Shown here one piece after another: positions 22,471-34,560 of a stretch of 64,000 nt of DNA. Location of the stretch: the NCBI GenBank assembly GCA_030549335.1, contig CM060188.1, positions 65,850,696-65,914,695 on the forward strand, read 5' to 3'. Made by a program: the position numbers and the translations under genes. Positions within the stretch are counted from its first letter, which is position 1, and the number at the start of each line of letters is the position of its first letter. This DNA is from Pontederia crassipes (lineage: Eukaryota > Streptophyta > Magnoliopsida > Commelinales > Pontederiaceae). The notes under the pieces were generated by a model, which did no database searches, had not been told where the DNA came from, and saw only the letters and a program-made list of their open reading frames with translations.

Positions 22471-23304
22471 AGGAGATCAAACAGATTGTAATGTAATGTA
22501 ATGTGTTGATTGCGTCGATTTTATGGATCAATATCAAACATAATAACAATGTGTCGATTGTATCAATAGCAATGTGTCAATTGTTGAATTTGGATCAGAG
22601 TCGATTCTTCATTGTGTAATGTAATGGTTCAATAACAATGTGCGCCGATTGTGTAATGTAATGGTTGAAGTAGTGAGAACACTTTGCATATGAACATATC
22701 ATATTTTGCATCACGACATCATCATTGTAGTGTTGCATACGTTAGCGCCACTTTAACGTCTCTGTAGCATCGCAATGCTAGTGATACATTGGCATCTAAT
22801 TAGCGCCACAAATAATGGAAAGGAACCCAGTAAGAGATCGTCTTAGAGCCATATTAGCATCTACATTTAGCACCGCATTAGCGCCTCCCCCCGTCGCTTC
22901 GGCACGTGATTCATAGAGTCATAATATTGCTGTACTAGCATCGACTTGTGACGCTAGTAGTGTCATCATGCTCTTTGGCGTCATGGCGATGCTAATGGCT
23001 ACCGATTTTCGACGTCCCTTGTCTATGGCGTCGTGACGATATTAATGCGGCGCTAATGTTTCTAGCCACGAGTTAGCGCCACGTTAGCGACACATAGGCG
23101 ATGTCTCTATTTCGTAGATTTCTTGTAGTGATTTGAAGTTTTATGAATTATTAGTTGAAAAGATTTTAAATGATTACAATAAAGTTTTTATTTATTATGA
23201 AATTTACTAAAATATTAAATTCTTCTGCTATTAAATGATGTATGATGGCACCAAAGTTCCTCTAAATGATCAAAACATTTAAAGTGAATTTTTGGGATGT
23301 TACA

Positions 23305-23700
23305 ATAAATTCCAATTCCTCCTAAATGATCTCTTCCAAACACTACCAGCTTTTACTGTGTAATGCACCATATGATTAGCCTCTCGGTGTTTAGAATTTC
23401 ATAATATAAATAATTGAAAATGAATACACAATCTAAACTCAGATTATTATTTTTTTTTTCGAACAAGATAAAATTAAGCACATATGATTTCTCAATCCAT
23501 TAAACATTAAAACAGAACATCGAATCATGCATCAAAATAAACATTAACAAGTAACAAGATCAAGCATTCAGTAGTTTAATAATTCGAAAGTCAAACTAGT
23601 GTTTAATTACACCCACTCAGTGGCGGCGGCAAGCGCCTTCCTGTGCCTGCACGTGCAAGCACTGAAATGCGAATAACTAGGTTATGCAGTGATTGTTTGA
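23305..23700. other. Unassigned spacer
   Basis: No gene seen. AT-rich, ending in a GC-richer phrase (GGCGGCGGCAAGCGCCTTCC, about 23620). Confidence 0.4.
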
Positions 23701-23795
23701 CACAAGCCTCAAGCTAGTAGAGCGGTAAGAGTGTTGGTCCCTCTCCAAATGGGCAGTGTTGGAACCTTGGTGTGAACTCATTGATATATTTTTTT
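23701..23795 (+). mobile_element. SINE-like sequence with tRNA-type A and B boxes
   Basis: CAAGCTAGTAGAGCGGTAAG resembles a tRNA-derived A box. TGTTGGAACCTTGGTGTGAA, about 45 bases downstream, resembles the B box GGTTCGAACC with one change. The block ends in a T-rich tract (ATATATTTTTTT), as plant SINEs of the Au type do. No folded tRNA cloverleaf or anticodon is evident, so it is not called a tRNA gene. Confidence 0.5.
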
Positions 23796-24587
23796 ACTCC
23801 GCCTTTGCACCCACTCATCAAAAGAATAAGAACTTTAGCTAGACATTGGCTTAAGTAAATCCATCATTTCCAATATAACGATAGCTAAAACCAATGATGT
23901 ATATAAAAAATGTAATGGCCTCCCCCCTTTTATCCCCCAAGTAGTTGAATGTCTCACTCTTTTCATATCATTCATAACCTATTTTCAAAATTCAAAAAAT
24001 GTAGTAGCCACTTCTCTTATGCTTGCTTTTTTAATACAAAAGTTAGAAAAATTTGCTAATTTTCAACTCAAAATAATAGGTTAAAAATACATAAAATAAA
24101 TGTGATCAATGCCTTATTTTTTATCTCGATCGTGGGCAAGCAAATATCAAGCTTGAGGATTGTGATGTATGCTCAATTATACATACTTTTTTTGGCTCCG
24201 CCTTTACACACTCATCAAAAGAATAAGAAATTTAGCTTGACATTGGCTTAAGTAAATCCATAATTTCCAATATAACGAAAGCTAAAACCAATGATGAATA
24301 TAAAAAACGTAATGGCCTCCCCTGTTTTATCCCCCAAGTAGTTGAATGTCTCACTCTTTTCATATCATTCATAACCTATTTTCAAAATTCAAAAAATGTA
24401 GTAACCACTTCTCTTATGCTTGTTTTATGAATACAAAAGCTAGAAAAAATTGCTAATTTTCAACTCAAAATAATAGGTTAAAAATACATAAAAAAAGATG
24501 CGATCAATGCCTTGTTTTCTATCTCGATCGTGGGCAAGCAAATATCAAGCTTGAGGATTGTGATGTATGCTCAATTATACATACTTT
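23790..24587. repeat. 398-bp tandem duplication, two copies
   Basis: About 23790-24187 and 24188-24587 align along their length with an offset of 398-399 (for example ATTGGCTTAAGTAAATCCAT, CCAAGTAGTTGAATGTCTCA and TCGATCGTGGGCAAGCAAAT). The second copy ends at the copia solo LTR, beyond which ACTTTTGCACTTTTG resumes. Confidence 0.85.
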
Positions 24588-25925
24588 TGTTGGGGCAAAG
24601 TTTTTATACCCTATATAATTAAGTTTTAATGATACAAACCTCAAAAGATTAGAGTTATATTTAAAATGCCGAAAAAGTTTAAATGGATATGAGTTGCTTT
24701 ATGCATTAAACTTTCAATTAATATTTGTTTATGCTCCTACGATATTTACATCAATGGGTGAATATAATAGTTATAGATAATTCTCTTATCTTTGTAGAGA
24801 ATCAAGAATCACCTCATTTTGACAACCACATAAAAAGTTATGTTTAAGTAAATCTTGAAAAGTTAATTTTGAAGTTTATTTTATGTGATAAACTTCCACT
24901 TAATAGTTGAGTATTTCGTCATGAGATTCAAATCAAGAGACTCATATAAAAGTTATATATAACATTGTTAGCTTTTCATATAATCAAATATCATCTCATT
25001 TGGATACTAGAATGAAAAGTTATGTATAAAAGACAAGATATAAAATATTTTATTTGAAATGGACAATTTTATATACTAAACTTTGAATCAATGTTTGACT
25101 ATGATCTCATTAGATTTTGGATGAATTATGAATATCAAAGTTGTAGAGAATTTTGTGAGCTTTCCGTAGAATAAAAAAATAATCTCCTTTGGATAATTGT
25201 GCAAAATGTTATGCTTAAAATAGTGCAGGATGATCGACTGGTCAGCGGACAAAATGCACTATAACGGTCATTTTTTGGCCTCAAAATTAGGAAACAAGCC
25301 CCAACAGATAAATGAAGTTAAGAATGCTATAAAAGAGGACTCAAATGTGTAGCAATGATCAAGATTTCCGAGTAAAAGTGGGAAGAATATTTGAGAAGTC
25401 TATTTGAGCTCCAAGTTGCAAATCTTTCATTCCTTTCTCTCTTACTCTTGTGTGAGGTTCCAAATTGTAAAAGAGATATTGTGAAGTGTTTTTGTGATAT
25501 TTTATAGTTGTTTAGCTTTGAGTGAAAAGAGGTTGTGTCTTACTTCTTGAGCGAAGCAAAGAAGAGTGAAAGCGGTGTGCCTTACCTCTTGAAAAGGAGA
25601 AAAGACAAGAGTTGTAAAGGGTTTATTCCTTGCCCCATTTGGAACGAAGGAAGGGTGTTAGTGAAATCTCCGACGGACTTGAGGTCGAGAAGTTGTAGTG
25701 GGGACGTAGGGCAAAGTGTGGCCGAACCTCATCAATAAACCACAATGCATCTTGTGTTTATCTTTTCTCCCTCTTCTTCCTACTTTATTATGCATGTGAT
25801 ATGATTGCTATTGTGTTGATTCAACATTAACGAATTGATTTTAAGTTTCTAAGACAATTTTCTTGAAATCAGATTTTTGGTTTAAGGACCAATTCACCCC
25901 TCTATTGGTGCCTTGTGATCCTACA
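24588..25925 (+). mobile_element. Solo Ty1/copia LTR (family C1)
   Basis: 1338 bp from TGTTGGGGCAAAG to GTGATCCTACA, flanked by a perfect 5-bp TSD ACTTT (24583-24587 and 25926-25930). The AATTCACCCCTCTATTGGTG stretch before the end is typical of copia/Sirevirus-type LTR 3' ends. A TATA box is at 25328. Compared with the other C1 copies it has a 5' half with duplicated CATCTCATTTTGACAAC-type phrases and only one degenerate GATCGACTGGTC site instead of a palindrome cluster. Confidence 0.9.
25328..25334 (+). promoter_or_regulatory. TATA box of copia solo LTR
   Basis: GCTATAAAAGAGGACTCAAA, at the position equivalent to the TATA boxes at 6075 and 52395. Confidence 0.6.
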
Positions 25926-25930
25926 ACTTT

Positions 25931-26543
25931 TGCACTTTTGATAATTTTATTTTTTGTAAATTTGAACATAGAGACTGCATTATTTTTTATTATTAGTTAG
26001 ATTTTTATTGGAATATGATTCTACCCAAACTTTTTCTTTTATCTCAGGAACGACCAACACAACTACATCATCCAATACGGCTATGTTGCGTGAAACCCAC
26101 GTGGAAGTTCAAAATGGATCGTGATTCTTCTAAAAGTGGTTGATCAACAATGGACCGCACTAGCTCAAAATGGTCCATGTTTGTGAGAATGACAAAAAAA
26201 TTCCAGTAATCTCGAAAGGAAATAGGGGCCGCTCTAATCAGTGAAGGGCACAAACTGTGTCAATAATGAAACTGCTCGTGTTCATTATTTTTCTAGATAC
26301 CCACGCCCAAAAAATGCATCTAATTAACTTTGAGTCCTAGGAGGCAAGCACCTTTTCATTTGTAAAAAATCCCATATCACACTAATGGGAGCATCCAAGT
26401 TTAGAGTTGAGAACTACATTCCTCAACACAAGAGAGTCTTCTAGTGTTTGTTCGATAGAAGTTCATTTTTGAAGTTTTAGAGTCCTTATTTCTTTCTCAT
26501 CTCTTGTACTCTGACTCTTCTTTCTTGATGTTTAATCTTCATC
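25931..26543. other. Unassigned spacer hosting the CACTA insertion
   Basis: No gene or repeat family recognised. Continues beyond the CACTA element at 34567. Confidence 0.4.
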
Positions 26544-26559
26544 CATCACTACAAGAAAA

Positions 26560-28140
26560 TGGGCTCTTGGCGATGCAAAGTAGTGTCGCATACAGTGGTG
26601 ACGCTACATAGACGTCACTCGCGCCTTTATGGCATCCACTTTGCGTCCCAATAATGAGATGCTATTTGCCTCTCGATAGCGTCTCATTAGCGTGTTCTTA
26701 GCTATTCATGAAATAGATGCTAATGATGGTGCAATGGAGACGCTACGTAGACGTTACTATTGCGCGCCGCGGAGCGAAAAAGCGCGGGAGAACCTAACGC
26801 CGTTCTTGCGTCGACAACATGCGACGCTATGCTCGTGTCTCACAATTTGCGGCTCTAACGAGACGCTATCTGGCGTCACACGCTTAGGCGACGCTATGCA
26901 TACGTGAATGTGATTACTTGACAACTATTCTTAGGTTATCTATATTTATATCGCTATTTATTTTATATTTAAATCCTAAACCCAATATATTATATATACT
27001 ATATGTCAATCAATAAATTAATTAAATATTATATTAGTGTTATCAACATATATATATGTATTCCTACACGATTACCCGTATTATATATATGTACTACACA
27101 ATTACATATATATGTACTTTTACATGAAAGGAGTGTTCCTAAATATATAATTTGTTACCTATATTATTTATGTTAGCTATACATACAATATATATCATAT
27201 CTTAATTATGCATATATTATTTTTATATTCTTAATCATGAAATTATGGTTGTTGAATTAAGAGAGTGATTTGCTACAAATTATCCCATTTTCGCATCACC
27301 TTGGAGACTCGATAGCGTCAACTTTGCGTCTAACTAGAGCCGCCGGCAATGTTGAAGCTATGGTGATACTATTGGCGTCTTTGTAGCATCGCCAACTTGG
27401 GACGCGAACAAGTTTTAGACGCTAGTTCGGCGCTATGGGATCGCTAAATTTCTTTAGCGACTCAATAGCATCTGTATTGCGCCGCCTTAGCCGACTTTTT
27501 ATTCCGCTCGCTTAATCGGACACATATAGACATATAAATATGCATAGATTATACTTATATATTTTAAGTACATATATACATATTATTATCACTTAATCTC
27601 ACACATATAAACACATATACACATATATTCACTTCGAATACGTATACATATACATGTTATAATATATGGCTCGCACATGTATAGACATATACATACACAT
27701 ATATATTTATAATACATATAGATAAACACATTGTTGTGACTTAATCTCCCACATGTAGACACATGCATATGCATATATTACACATATATGTATATACACA
27801 CACAATTTCATTATAAACACATATACATATAGATTTATAATTTTATATACATACATGATAAATTATCGAAAGGAAATAAAATAACTGGAACGGGGCACAA
27901 TGCGATGAGATGCTATATTGATAAACAAAAATACATACATAATAGAAATTTTGAAATAGAAAAACAATTAGCGTCTCTCTGGCGTCACAAATTGGGGATG
28001 CTAAATCTAGATCGACGTCCCTACGACGCTATGGTGTCGCTACAGTAAGTTAGCGACACATTAGCTTCTCCATAGCGTCGCATTAGCTAAATTTCGATAC
28101 GATTGGTGCCTACATTGCATCTATGTAGCGTTGCGACTTC
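26560..28140. repeat. Left subterminal repeat region of CACTA element
   Basis: Many copies in both orientations of GACGCTA, TAGCGTC, GCGACGCTA and AGCGCC in three patches, separated by AT-rich dinucleotide-like DNA (26940-27240 and 27520-27860). No coding region. Confidence 0.8.
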
Positions 28141-28219
28141 GGGAGATGCTAAAAAATTTACTTAAATCCCTAACCCCTCTTTTTCGTTTTCACTATTACT
28201 GTTTCGCTAAAAAATTTTC

Positions 28220-28570
28220 TCTTGGCGACGATCGACTCTTTCGACGCTCGACGCCTCCACCGCCGACGCCTCTGCCTCTACTGCCTCAGCTTCCGTCTCC
28301 TCCCCCGCGCTCCACCACCTCCTCCACCGCGCTCCACCACCTCCTCCACTGCGCCTCTCTACCTCCTCCACCGTGCCGACGTCCGCCTCCACCGACACCG
28401 CCGCATCCTCCACCGCCGCCCTCCGCCTCCACCGCCTCCTCTGCCACCTCCATCGCGCCCCTCCGCCGCCCTCCACCGCCAATCCGCCTCCTCCACCGCC
28501 CACCGCCGCCTCCGCCCTTCCACTGCCTCCTCCGCCTCCGCCGCCTTCCTCCTCCTTCGTCGCAGTGGCA
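28220..28570 (+). repeat. CCGCCTCCACC low-complexity tract
   Basis: Imperfect CCGCCTCC/CACCGCC repeats that open long Pro/Ser frames on the plus strand and Gly/Arg/Trp frames on the minus strand. It sits immediately 5' of the transposase. Read as leader or filler sequence, not a protein domain. Confidence 0.7.
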
Positions 28571-28576
28571 CAACTA

Positions 28577-31500
28577 ATGAACTTAAAATCAGAATTTAAT
28601 ATGAGCGAAAGTTATTTTGACCGGATGCTTGCCATTATTAAGAGTATGCTTCCAGCTTCAGAGAAATTACCGGGACATTTTTACAAGTGCAAACGGTTGA
28701 TGAGAGATTTAGGGTTGGAATATCAGAAGATTGATGCATGCCGCAATCATTGCATGTTGTACTACAAGGAAAACAACTCACTTATGAGTTGTTCTATTTA
28801 TGGCGAGCCCAGATTCAAGCCAAAAAAAGAATTCCCAAAGTTCGAAAAAAAATGTGGCAAATGCAATATTTAGATACTTTCGATTATTCCAAGATTACAA
28901 CGACTATTTCTTTCTGAAAAAAACTGCATCATTTATGAGGTGGCACAGAGAAGGGTCACGTGAAGATCAAAATTCAATTACACATCCTTCGGATGCGGAG
29001 GCATGGAGACGATTTGATGCACTTCATCAGAATTTTTCTGCAGAATCACACAATGTTAGATTAGGACTTTGCACCGATGGCTTCAACCCATTTGGCTCAT
29101 CGAGTACTGCTTATTCATGTTGGCCTATTTTTGTGACACCGTATAATTTGCCTCCAAGCATGTGTATGAGACAAGAGAATATATTGCTTACTTGTATGAT
29201 CCCGGGTCCTCGATCTCCTGATAAAAGTTTAGATGTTTACTTAAGACCTTTGATTGATGAACTCAAGATGTTGTGGGAGGATGGCGTGATTACATATGAC
29301 AAATCTAAAAAGCAAAATTTCATTATGAGAGCCGCATTAATGTGGACCATAAGTGATTTTTCGCCATATGGAATATTGAGTGGTTGGAGTACAAAAGGAA
29401 AACTTGCTTGTCCCATATGTGGAAATAATACGAAATGATTTTATTTGAAAAACTGTAGGAAAGTTTGCTGGTTTGGTTGTCATAGGATGTTTTTGCCATT
29501 AGAGAATTCGATGCGTCGTGATCGAAACTCATTTAAAAAGAATACATCCGAGAACACTTTGTCTCCAACTCATTTGACGGGACAAGAATTGCTAGAGCAA
29601 GTAAACAAGCTTAGTAAAGTCTCATTCAGACTGAAGGCCGGTAGTTACAAGCAAATTGGGTTTGGAAGTGAACATAATTGGGAGAAAAGAAGTATTTTTT
29701 GGGAGTTGCCTTACTGGTCTTCAAACTTAGTACGTCATAACTTGGACGTCATGCATGTGGAGAAGAACGTATTTGACAACATCTTCAACACTATTATGGA
29801 TGTTAAAGGAAGAACAAAAGATAACATACAGACTCGCGAAGACATGAAATTAATATGCAAAAGATCAGAGTTAGATATCATTCATCTTCAAAATGGTAAA
29901 TGTAAAAAGCCAAAAGCTACTTATGTCTTGAGCAATGATCAAAGAAAAGTGATTTTCGAATGGGTAAAGCAATTGAAATTCCCCGACGGATATGTATCAA
30001 ACATATCTTGTTATTTTAACTTGGACAATGGGACATGGGATGGAGAGTCATGACTGTCATATTTTTATGCAAAGACTGCTTCCAATTGCCTTTAAAGAAC
30101 TTTTGCCAAAGGGCATCTGGGAGGTTTTGGTAGAATTGTCTATGTTCTTTAAAGAGCTTTGTGCATCCATCGTTCGAAAAGAAGACATCTTTCGGTTAGA
30201 GGCTTCTATTGTGATTACTGTGTGAGAGGCTAAGAAGATATTTTCACCTTCTTTCTTTGATGTGATGGAACATTTGATTGTACATCTACCATATGAAACA
30301 AAAATTGCGGGTAAGGTTCAGTATCGATGGATGTACCCTTTCGAAAGGTGCATGTTATATTTGAAAGGAAGGCGAATAATAAGGCAAAAATTGAAGGCTC
30401 TATATGTGAAGCATATTTCATTGAGGAGGTGACAAACTTCACTTCAGAATATTTTGAGCCACACATACAATCACGACACATCCAAGTTTCAAGAAACGAT
30501 GATGGTGGTAAAAGAGAAGTTGACATGAATATTCTATCCATCTTCAAATACCCATGTCCACTTCTTGATGCAGGATGCAAAGTTATCTTGAATGACAGAG
30601 ATCTCACTACCGTTGAGAATTATGTTCTTGTAAATTATAGCGAAGTGACGTAGTATCTCGAGTAAGACAATTTCTTCTAATTTGTTATATAATTTAAAGT
30701 TAATTGTTGCTATGTGATTTCATTTTATGAAAACCATGAATTCAGGAAATTCGAAGAATTACAGCGAGAAATCAATCCGTTAGTTTCAAATGATGAATTA
30801 TTGAAACTACGAGACAAGCATTTTGCTGAGTGGTTGAGATGTGAAGTGAGAAATCTTTTAGCTTGTTCTTAATTGTTATAAGTTCGTAACTTTTACTAAA
30901 GTTTTTAGTTAATTTTGTTGTAGGTTATAAATGGCTCTGTCAAAGAGAACAAAATACGAGATCTCAGTCATGGCCCGAAGAAACAAGTTCTTAGCTATTG
31001 CGGCATCATAGTCAATGGATATCATTTCCATACAGAAGAATATAGCCGACAACATTCAACTATTAATAACGGCATATGTGTTCTAGGAAGCATGTACAGG
31101 GATAACGACTTTATTTACTACGGTGTTATAGAAGACATCTTAGAATTGTCTTATTTGGGAAAATCTAACAAAGTCGTGGTGCTAAAATGCTGTTGGTTCG
31201 ATCCAGAGAAAGGAGTTTGGATCGATCAAAAGTTTAAATTAGTGGATATTAACCCTCAGTCGAGATTTCAGTCATACGATCCATTCGTATTGGCGGAACA
31301 AGCACAACAAGTGTACTACGCTAAGTATCCATTAAAAAGAACCAAGTATGAATGGTGGACGTCATGCAAGGTGAGGAGTAGACTATTCTTAGCAGAAACA
31401 ATGGTAGATGACAATGAAACATCATCCGTACACAACGATGTACATATGGACGATTACTATCAAGAAGATAGAGTGAATGCGACGATTGATGTGGCCGATG

Positions 31501-31670
31501 GAGTTAAGAAATTTCAATTGGTTGATGACGCTAAGCCAATGGAAGAGTTTAATTCAAATGACCTCTTGGATGTGAACTTTGATAATTTCATTGACGATGA
31601 CTCGAACCAAGATTATAGTGACGATGATGAAGATGATGAAAATGAATCAGAATACGAAACAAGCAAATGA
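28577..31670 (+). pseudogene. TNP2-like CACTA transposase (Transposase_21, DUF4218 and DUF4216 regions), broken
   Basis: In a live element this protein would cut and join the transposon ends. The plus-frame pieces in order are: RDLGLEYQKIDACRNHCMLY (28700s); a +1/-1 shift near 28850; FRYFRLF...MRWHREGSREDQ and the Transposase_21 core through WSTKGKLACPICGN; an in-frame TGA at 29437-29439; then CWFGCHRMFLP, NLVRHNLDVMHVEKNVFDN (the HxLDVMHVEKN hallmark) and later motifs. A shift near 30045 leads to MQRLLPIAFKELLPKGIWEV (DUF4218); a stop at about 30226 and a shift near 30340 follow. After an intron, exons 30746-30845 and 30924-31670 encode a DUF4216-type region (YYGVIEDILELSY, YEWWTSCKVRSR) with an acidic Asp/Glu tail. 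At least four disruptions make it non-functional. Confidence 0.9.
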
Positions 31671-31771
31671 ATCCCGTAGTTATTCTAATGACATAAGATT
31701 TTTACTTCTTTTTTACGTTATATATGGTTACCGATAATAAGAGAAGCTTCTTTCTTTTTTTTAGTCATAAA

Positions 31772-33942
31772 ATGAGGGGTTCAGCATCTGGGTCATCTCG
31801 CTCTTCTAGGTATTCACTCCAGATGAGTCAGACATCATAATCACTAGGTAATATAAATATTGTCAGCTGCTTATTTATAGTTGATTATAATAGTTAATTT
31901 CATTTTTTAATAATATGACGGGGCACGTAGCCGGATCGTCACATAGTAGACGATCCATTAGTGGGTCTGCTCCGCGTATCACTCCAGGTACATGACACAT
32001 TGTAGGCAATATACAATTTTAAATAGGAGCCAAATTTTATGTATTTTCTTATGATGACAATTGCTACCCCATCTCCACCGATGAGAATACCAGACGCTTC
32101 ACCACATTCTAGCGTTGGCGAGCGATATCTTACGCCAGGTGATATATTTATTGCTATTGACATTTCTTAATTAATTATATTAATTATTTTTTAATAATGT
32201 CAGTTGCTACACCGCCGATAGCACAAGCAACTGGCTCAATACATTCAGACGAGCGGACTGCCACTGATCATGCTACGGTACACATCAATCGAGGTGAGAA
32301 CATTACTGTACATCTATGAATTATCACAACTTTAATTTGGTATGATACTAACGATTTATTATGTATTAGGGCCCGTAGATGATGTCGGACCTTCACAGCC
32401 TACCCTAGTTGTACCGGATGATGATTCCTCTTCGAGTGATGAAGAGGGGTTACACGATAATGGGGTGGTCGCTACGACTAATATTGCTCGATCGTAAGTT
32501 AAATAAGTTGTATAAATTTTGTTATAGTTTTGGTTATCATTGAAAATTAATTCTTCTTTGTAATTGGCAGGACCACTTTCATAACCGCTAGTACCGTGCG
32601 GGATGTCAGTGCTCTCATTCTTTCCCACTTGCCGAAAGGGGTAGGATCCTGAAAAAATGTCCCAATTCAAGTGTGGGATGACATCTTTCGAGTCTTTACA
32701 GTATGATCTTCTATTTGGATTACATAATTTGATTTATATTTATTTTAAAATTACTAAGTTTTAACGTTCTATTTGTAGGAGGCAAATCAGTTTCATCTGG
32801 ATTTTAGTTTAGGGACGATCCGGAGAGCTTTTGAGGAGGTCGCTGCGAAATGCCTCCGAAATCGATTATACAAGTTTCGCAAGGTCGTCACATCCGCCGG
32901 CCTCACTTTGGAGCAGGGCATACAAAGATGCCAAGGCATATTAGGCACTCAGTTTGGGAGTCCCTCTGTAGGAAATGATAAGTATGTTTACTTTTAAATT
33001 ATTTTTATTAAAATTATAGTTTTTGAAAGTGTAAGTATTTGATGTTCACAAAGGACGGATGAACGATGACAAAGGAAGTTTGAAAAGGCAAGAGTTAACC
33101 ATCTTTTGAATCCCAGCCTACATCCACACAAGGGGATCGATGCGATTTGACGAACGGTGCATGGTAATTTACATATAAATTTAATTTATCAAACTTTTGA
33201 CTTATACTTATGTTATCAAATTTGAAACTTTATTATAGGAGGAGAAAGAAGGCGGTCCCGTAGACTTTCGTATGGTCTATGAGGCCACACATAAGAGCCG
33301 AAAGACAAACGACTTAGTCCCGCCCACTGCTCGTAGGCTTCTGGTAAGTCTCATGACATGGTCAATTGGTTGTTGTCGTTAGTGCACTATTTTTGAAAAA
33401 CAGAATGTTTAAATTTTGTAGGATGATTATAATGCGAAAATGGCTGAAAAGTATGAAGATGATCCGAGTACTCAGCCATCAGGTAATGTTTCTTCGTTGG
33501 TTTTGTCATGTTTTTAATTTGTGCTTCTTAATATATAATTTATATATTATATGATTGTATGATTTTTCTATTTCGTAGAGGACCTTGCTGTTTGGGAGGA
33601 GGTGGCCGGCACGACACGGGGGGGGGGGGGGGGGGGGGGGGGGTACTTGCGTGGCCTCGGCACAACTGCTCAAGTACTAGGAGGAACGGAGGATATGCAG
33701 GCAGTCCGTCTACTGCGTGCTCATCCGCTACACTTGATGTGACGTAGCTATCACAACAGCTATCGCAGCAATTATCGGAGCAAATATCGTGGCAGGTGTC
33801 AGAGCAGTTGTCGCAGTACTTGGCTCCGCTATTGCAGGTGATTCAGGGATTGATCCCCACGCAGAATCCATCCCCACGAGGCCATGGACCGAGCACGTCT
33901 AGGTCGAATGTCTGGAATGATAACAATAACTCCCAAACCTAG
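31772..33942 (+). pseudogene. TNP1-like / Transposase_24 (Ptta/En/Spm) gene, multi-exon, decayed
   Basis: Second gene of the CACTA element. Several short Ser/Thr-rich exons with plausible GT-AG borders come first (for example 31919-31987 and 32369-32493). They are followed by the conserved core: AFEEVAAKCLRNRLYKFRK and QGIQRCQGILGTQFGSPS (about 32780-32980), RRKFEKARVNHLLN-type sequence (33060-33160), PVDFRMVYEATHKSRKTNDL (33240-33340) and DDYNAKMAEKYEDD (33420-33480). The C-terminus (33748-33942) is a Gln/Leu heptad coiled coil (LSQQLSQQLSEQ). In-frame stops (about 32653 and 33745-33747) and a 26-base G run break it. By family analogy it bound subterminal repeats. Exon limits are approximate. 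Confidence 0.75.
33618..33643 (+). repeat. Poly-G tract of 26 bases
   Basis: An uninterrupted run of about 26 G in the TNP1-like gene, between GGCACGACAC and TACTTGCGTG. It may be an expanded Gly codon run or an assembly or sequencing artefact; length is uncertain in such runs. Confidence 0.8.
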
Positions 33943-34209
33943 GATAAAAACAACCCATGAATACAAACAATGCTTTTGTTACTTATAGATTTAGATATAC
34001 ATATAGTTTGTTAGTTCGGTTTATTTTCGTATTATTTTGTTAAATATTGTGTTGTGATGCTTTTATATTGCCTGAGATGCTCTTATATTGCATGTGATGC
34101 TTTTATATTACCTGTGATAAATATCAATGCATTTTTATATACATTATATAATTGTATGGTCTGGGAAGGGAAAAAATGAGGATTGAATGGGTAAAAAAAA
34201 TCTACAAGT

Positions 34210-34560
34210 AGTGACTTCATAGCGTCCCATTCGCGTCGCAAAGCCTGTCGACGCTGAGTTAAATATATCGTCCTTAGAGCCATAGTCGCGTCTCATTAGC
34301 GACGCATACACCATCATATTGCGTCACTTCAGCGCCTTCCTAGCGCCTAGAGTAGCGACTCATGGGTGCCAGAATCGTGCCTCATACCTAGTAGCATCTC
34401 GTTTCCTTTGACTTTATTGCGACGCTAGTAGCCACCGATATGCAGCGTCCCACTTTTGTGGCGCTAGCTAGACGCGAATGAGATGCTCTTCACCACGGAG
34501 ATGTAATAACGCCACCCTAGCATTGCTTATCTTAGGTCGCTAATCGCCCATTTTCTTGTA
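34210..34560. repeat. Right subterminal repeat region of CACTA element
   Basis: Dense GCGTCGC, GACGCTA, TAGCGTC and AGCGCC words in both orientations, ending in the terminal inverted repeat. Confidence 0.8.

Larger units (their letters stand above)
20649..23130. mobile_element. Non-autonomous CACTA-type element carrying a gene fragment
   Basis: The right end is AGATTTCTTGTAGTG (inverted CACTACAAGAAATCT), the CACTA terminal motif. Both arms (20680-20790, 21540-21720, 21800-21940 and 22740-23110) are dense in the subterminal words TTAGCGTC/GACGCTA/TTAGCGCC, the same vocabulary as the CACTA element at 26547-34563. The left terminus is degraded and no 3-bp TSD can be assigned. The interior has an ACTAT microsatellite and a polygalacturonase-like coding fragment. 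No transposase is present. Confidence 0.7.
19740..23304 (+). mobile_element. G3-family LTR fragment, copy C, plus orientation, split by CACTA element
   Basis: Reverse-complement relatives of G3 phrases are present: AAAGTCCCTCACTATTA.GATGTGTG (19820 and 20150), TCATGATATAGTTCATG (about 20598), and the end TATTAAATGATGTATG...TTTTTGGGATGTTACA (23230-23304), which matches copies A and B read in reverse. The 5' portion of the LTR is missing, so the left edge is approximate. The CACTA-type element at 20649-23130 lies inside and some LTR sequence was lost at the junction. Confidence 0.6.

Noticed and set aside
23701..23795. Possible tRNA gene
   Set aside because: A and B box-like words are present, but there is no foldable acceptor stem or anticodon arm. 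SINE origin fits better.
26068..26253. 61-residue minus-strand frame
   Set aside because: No recognisable domain, no conserved neighbours, and it sits in unassigned spacer.
28131..28599. Pro/Ser-rich frame and complementary Gly/Arg frames
   Set aside because: Produced by a CCGCCTCC low-complexity tract 5' of the transposase; open on both strands.
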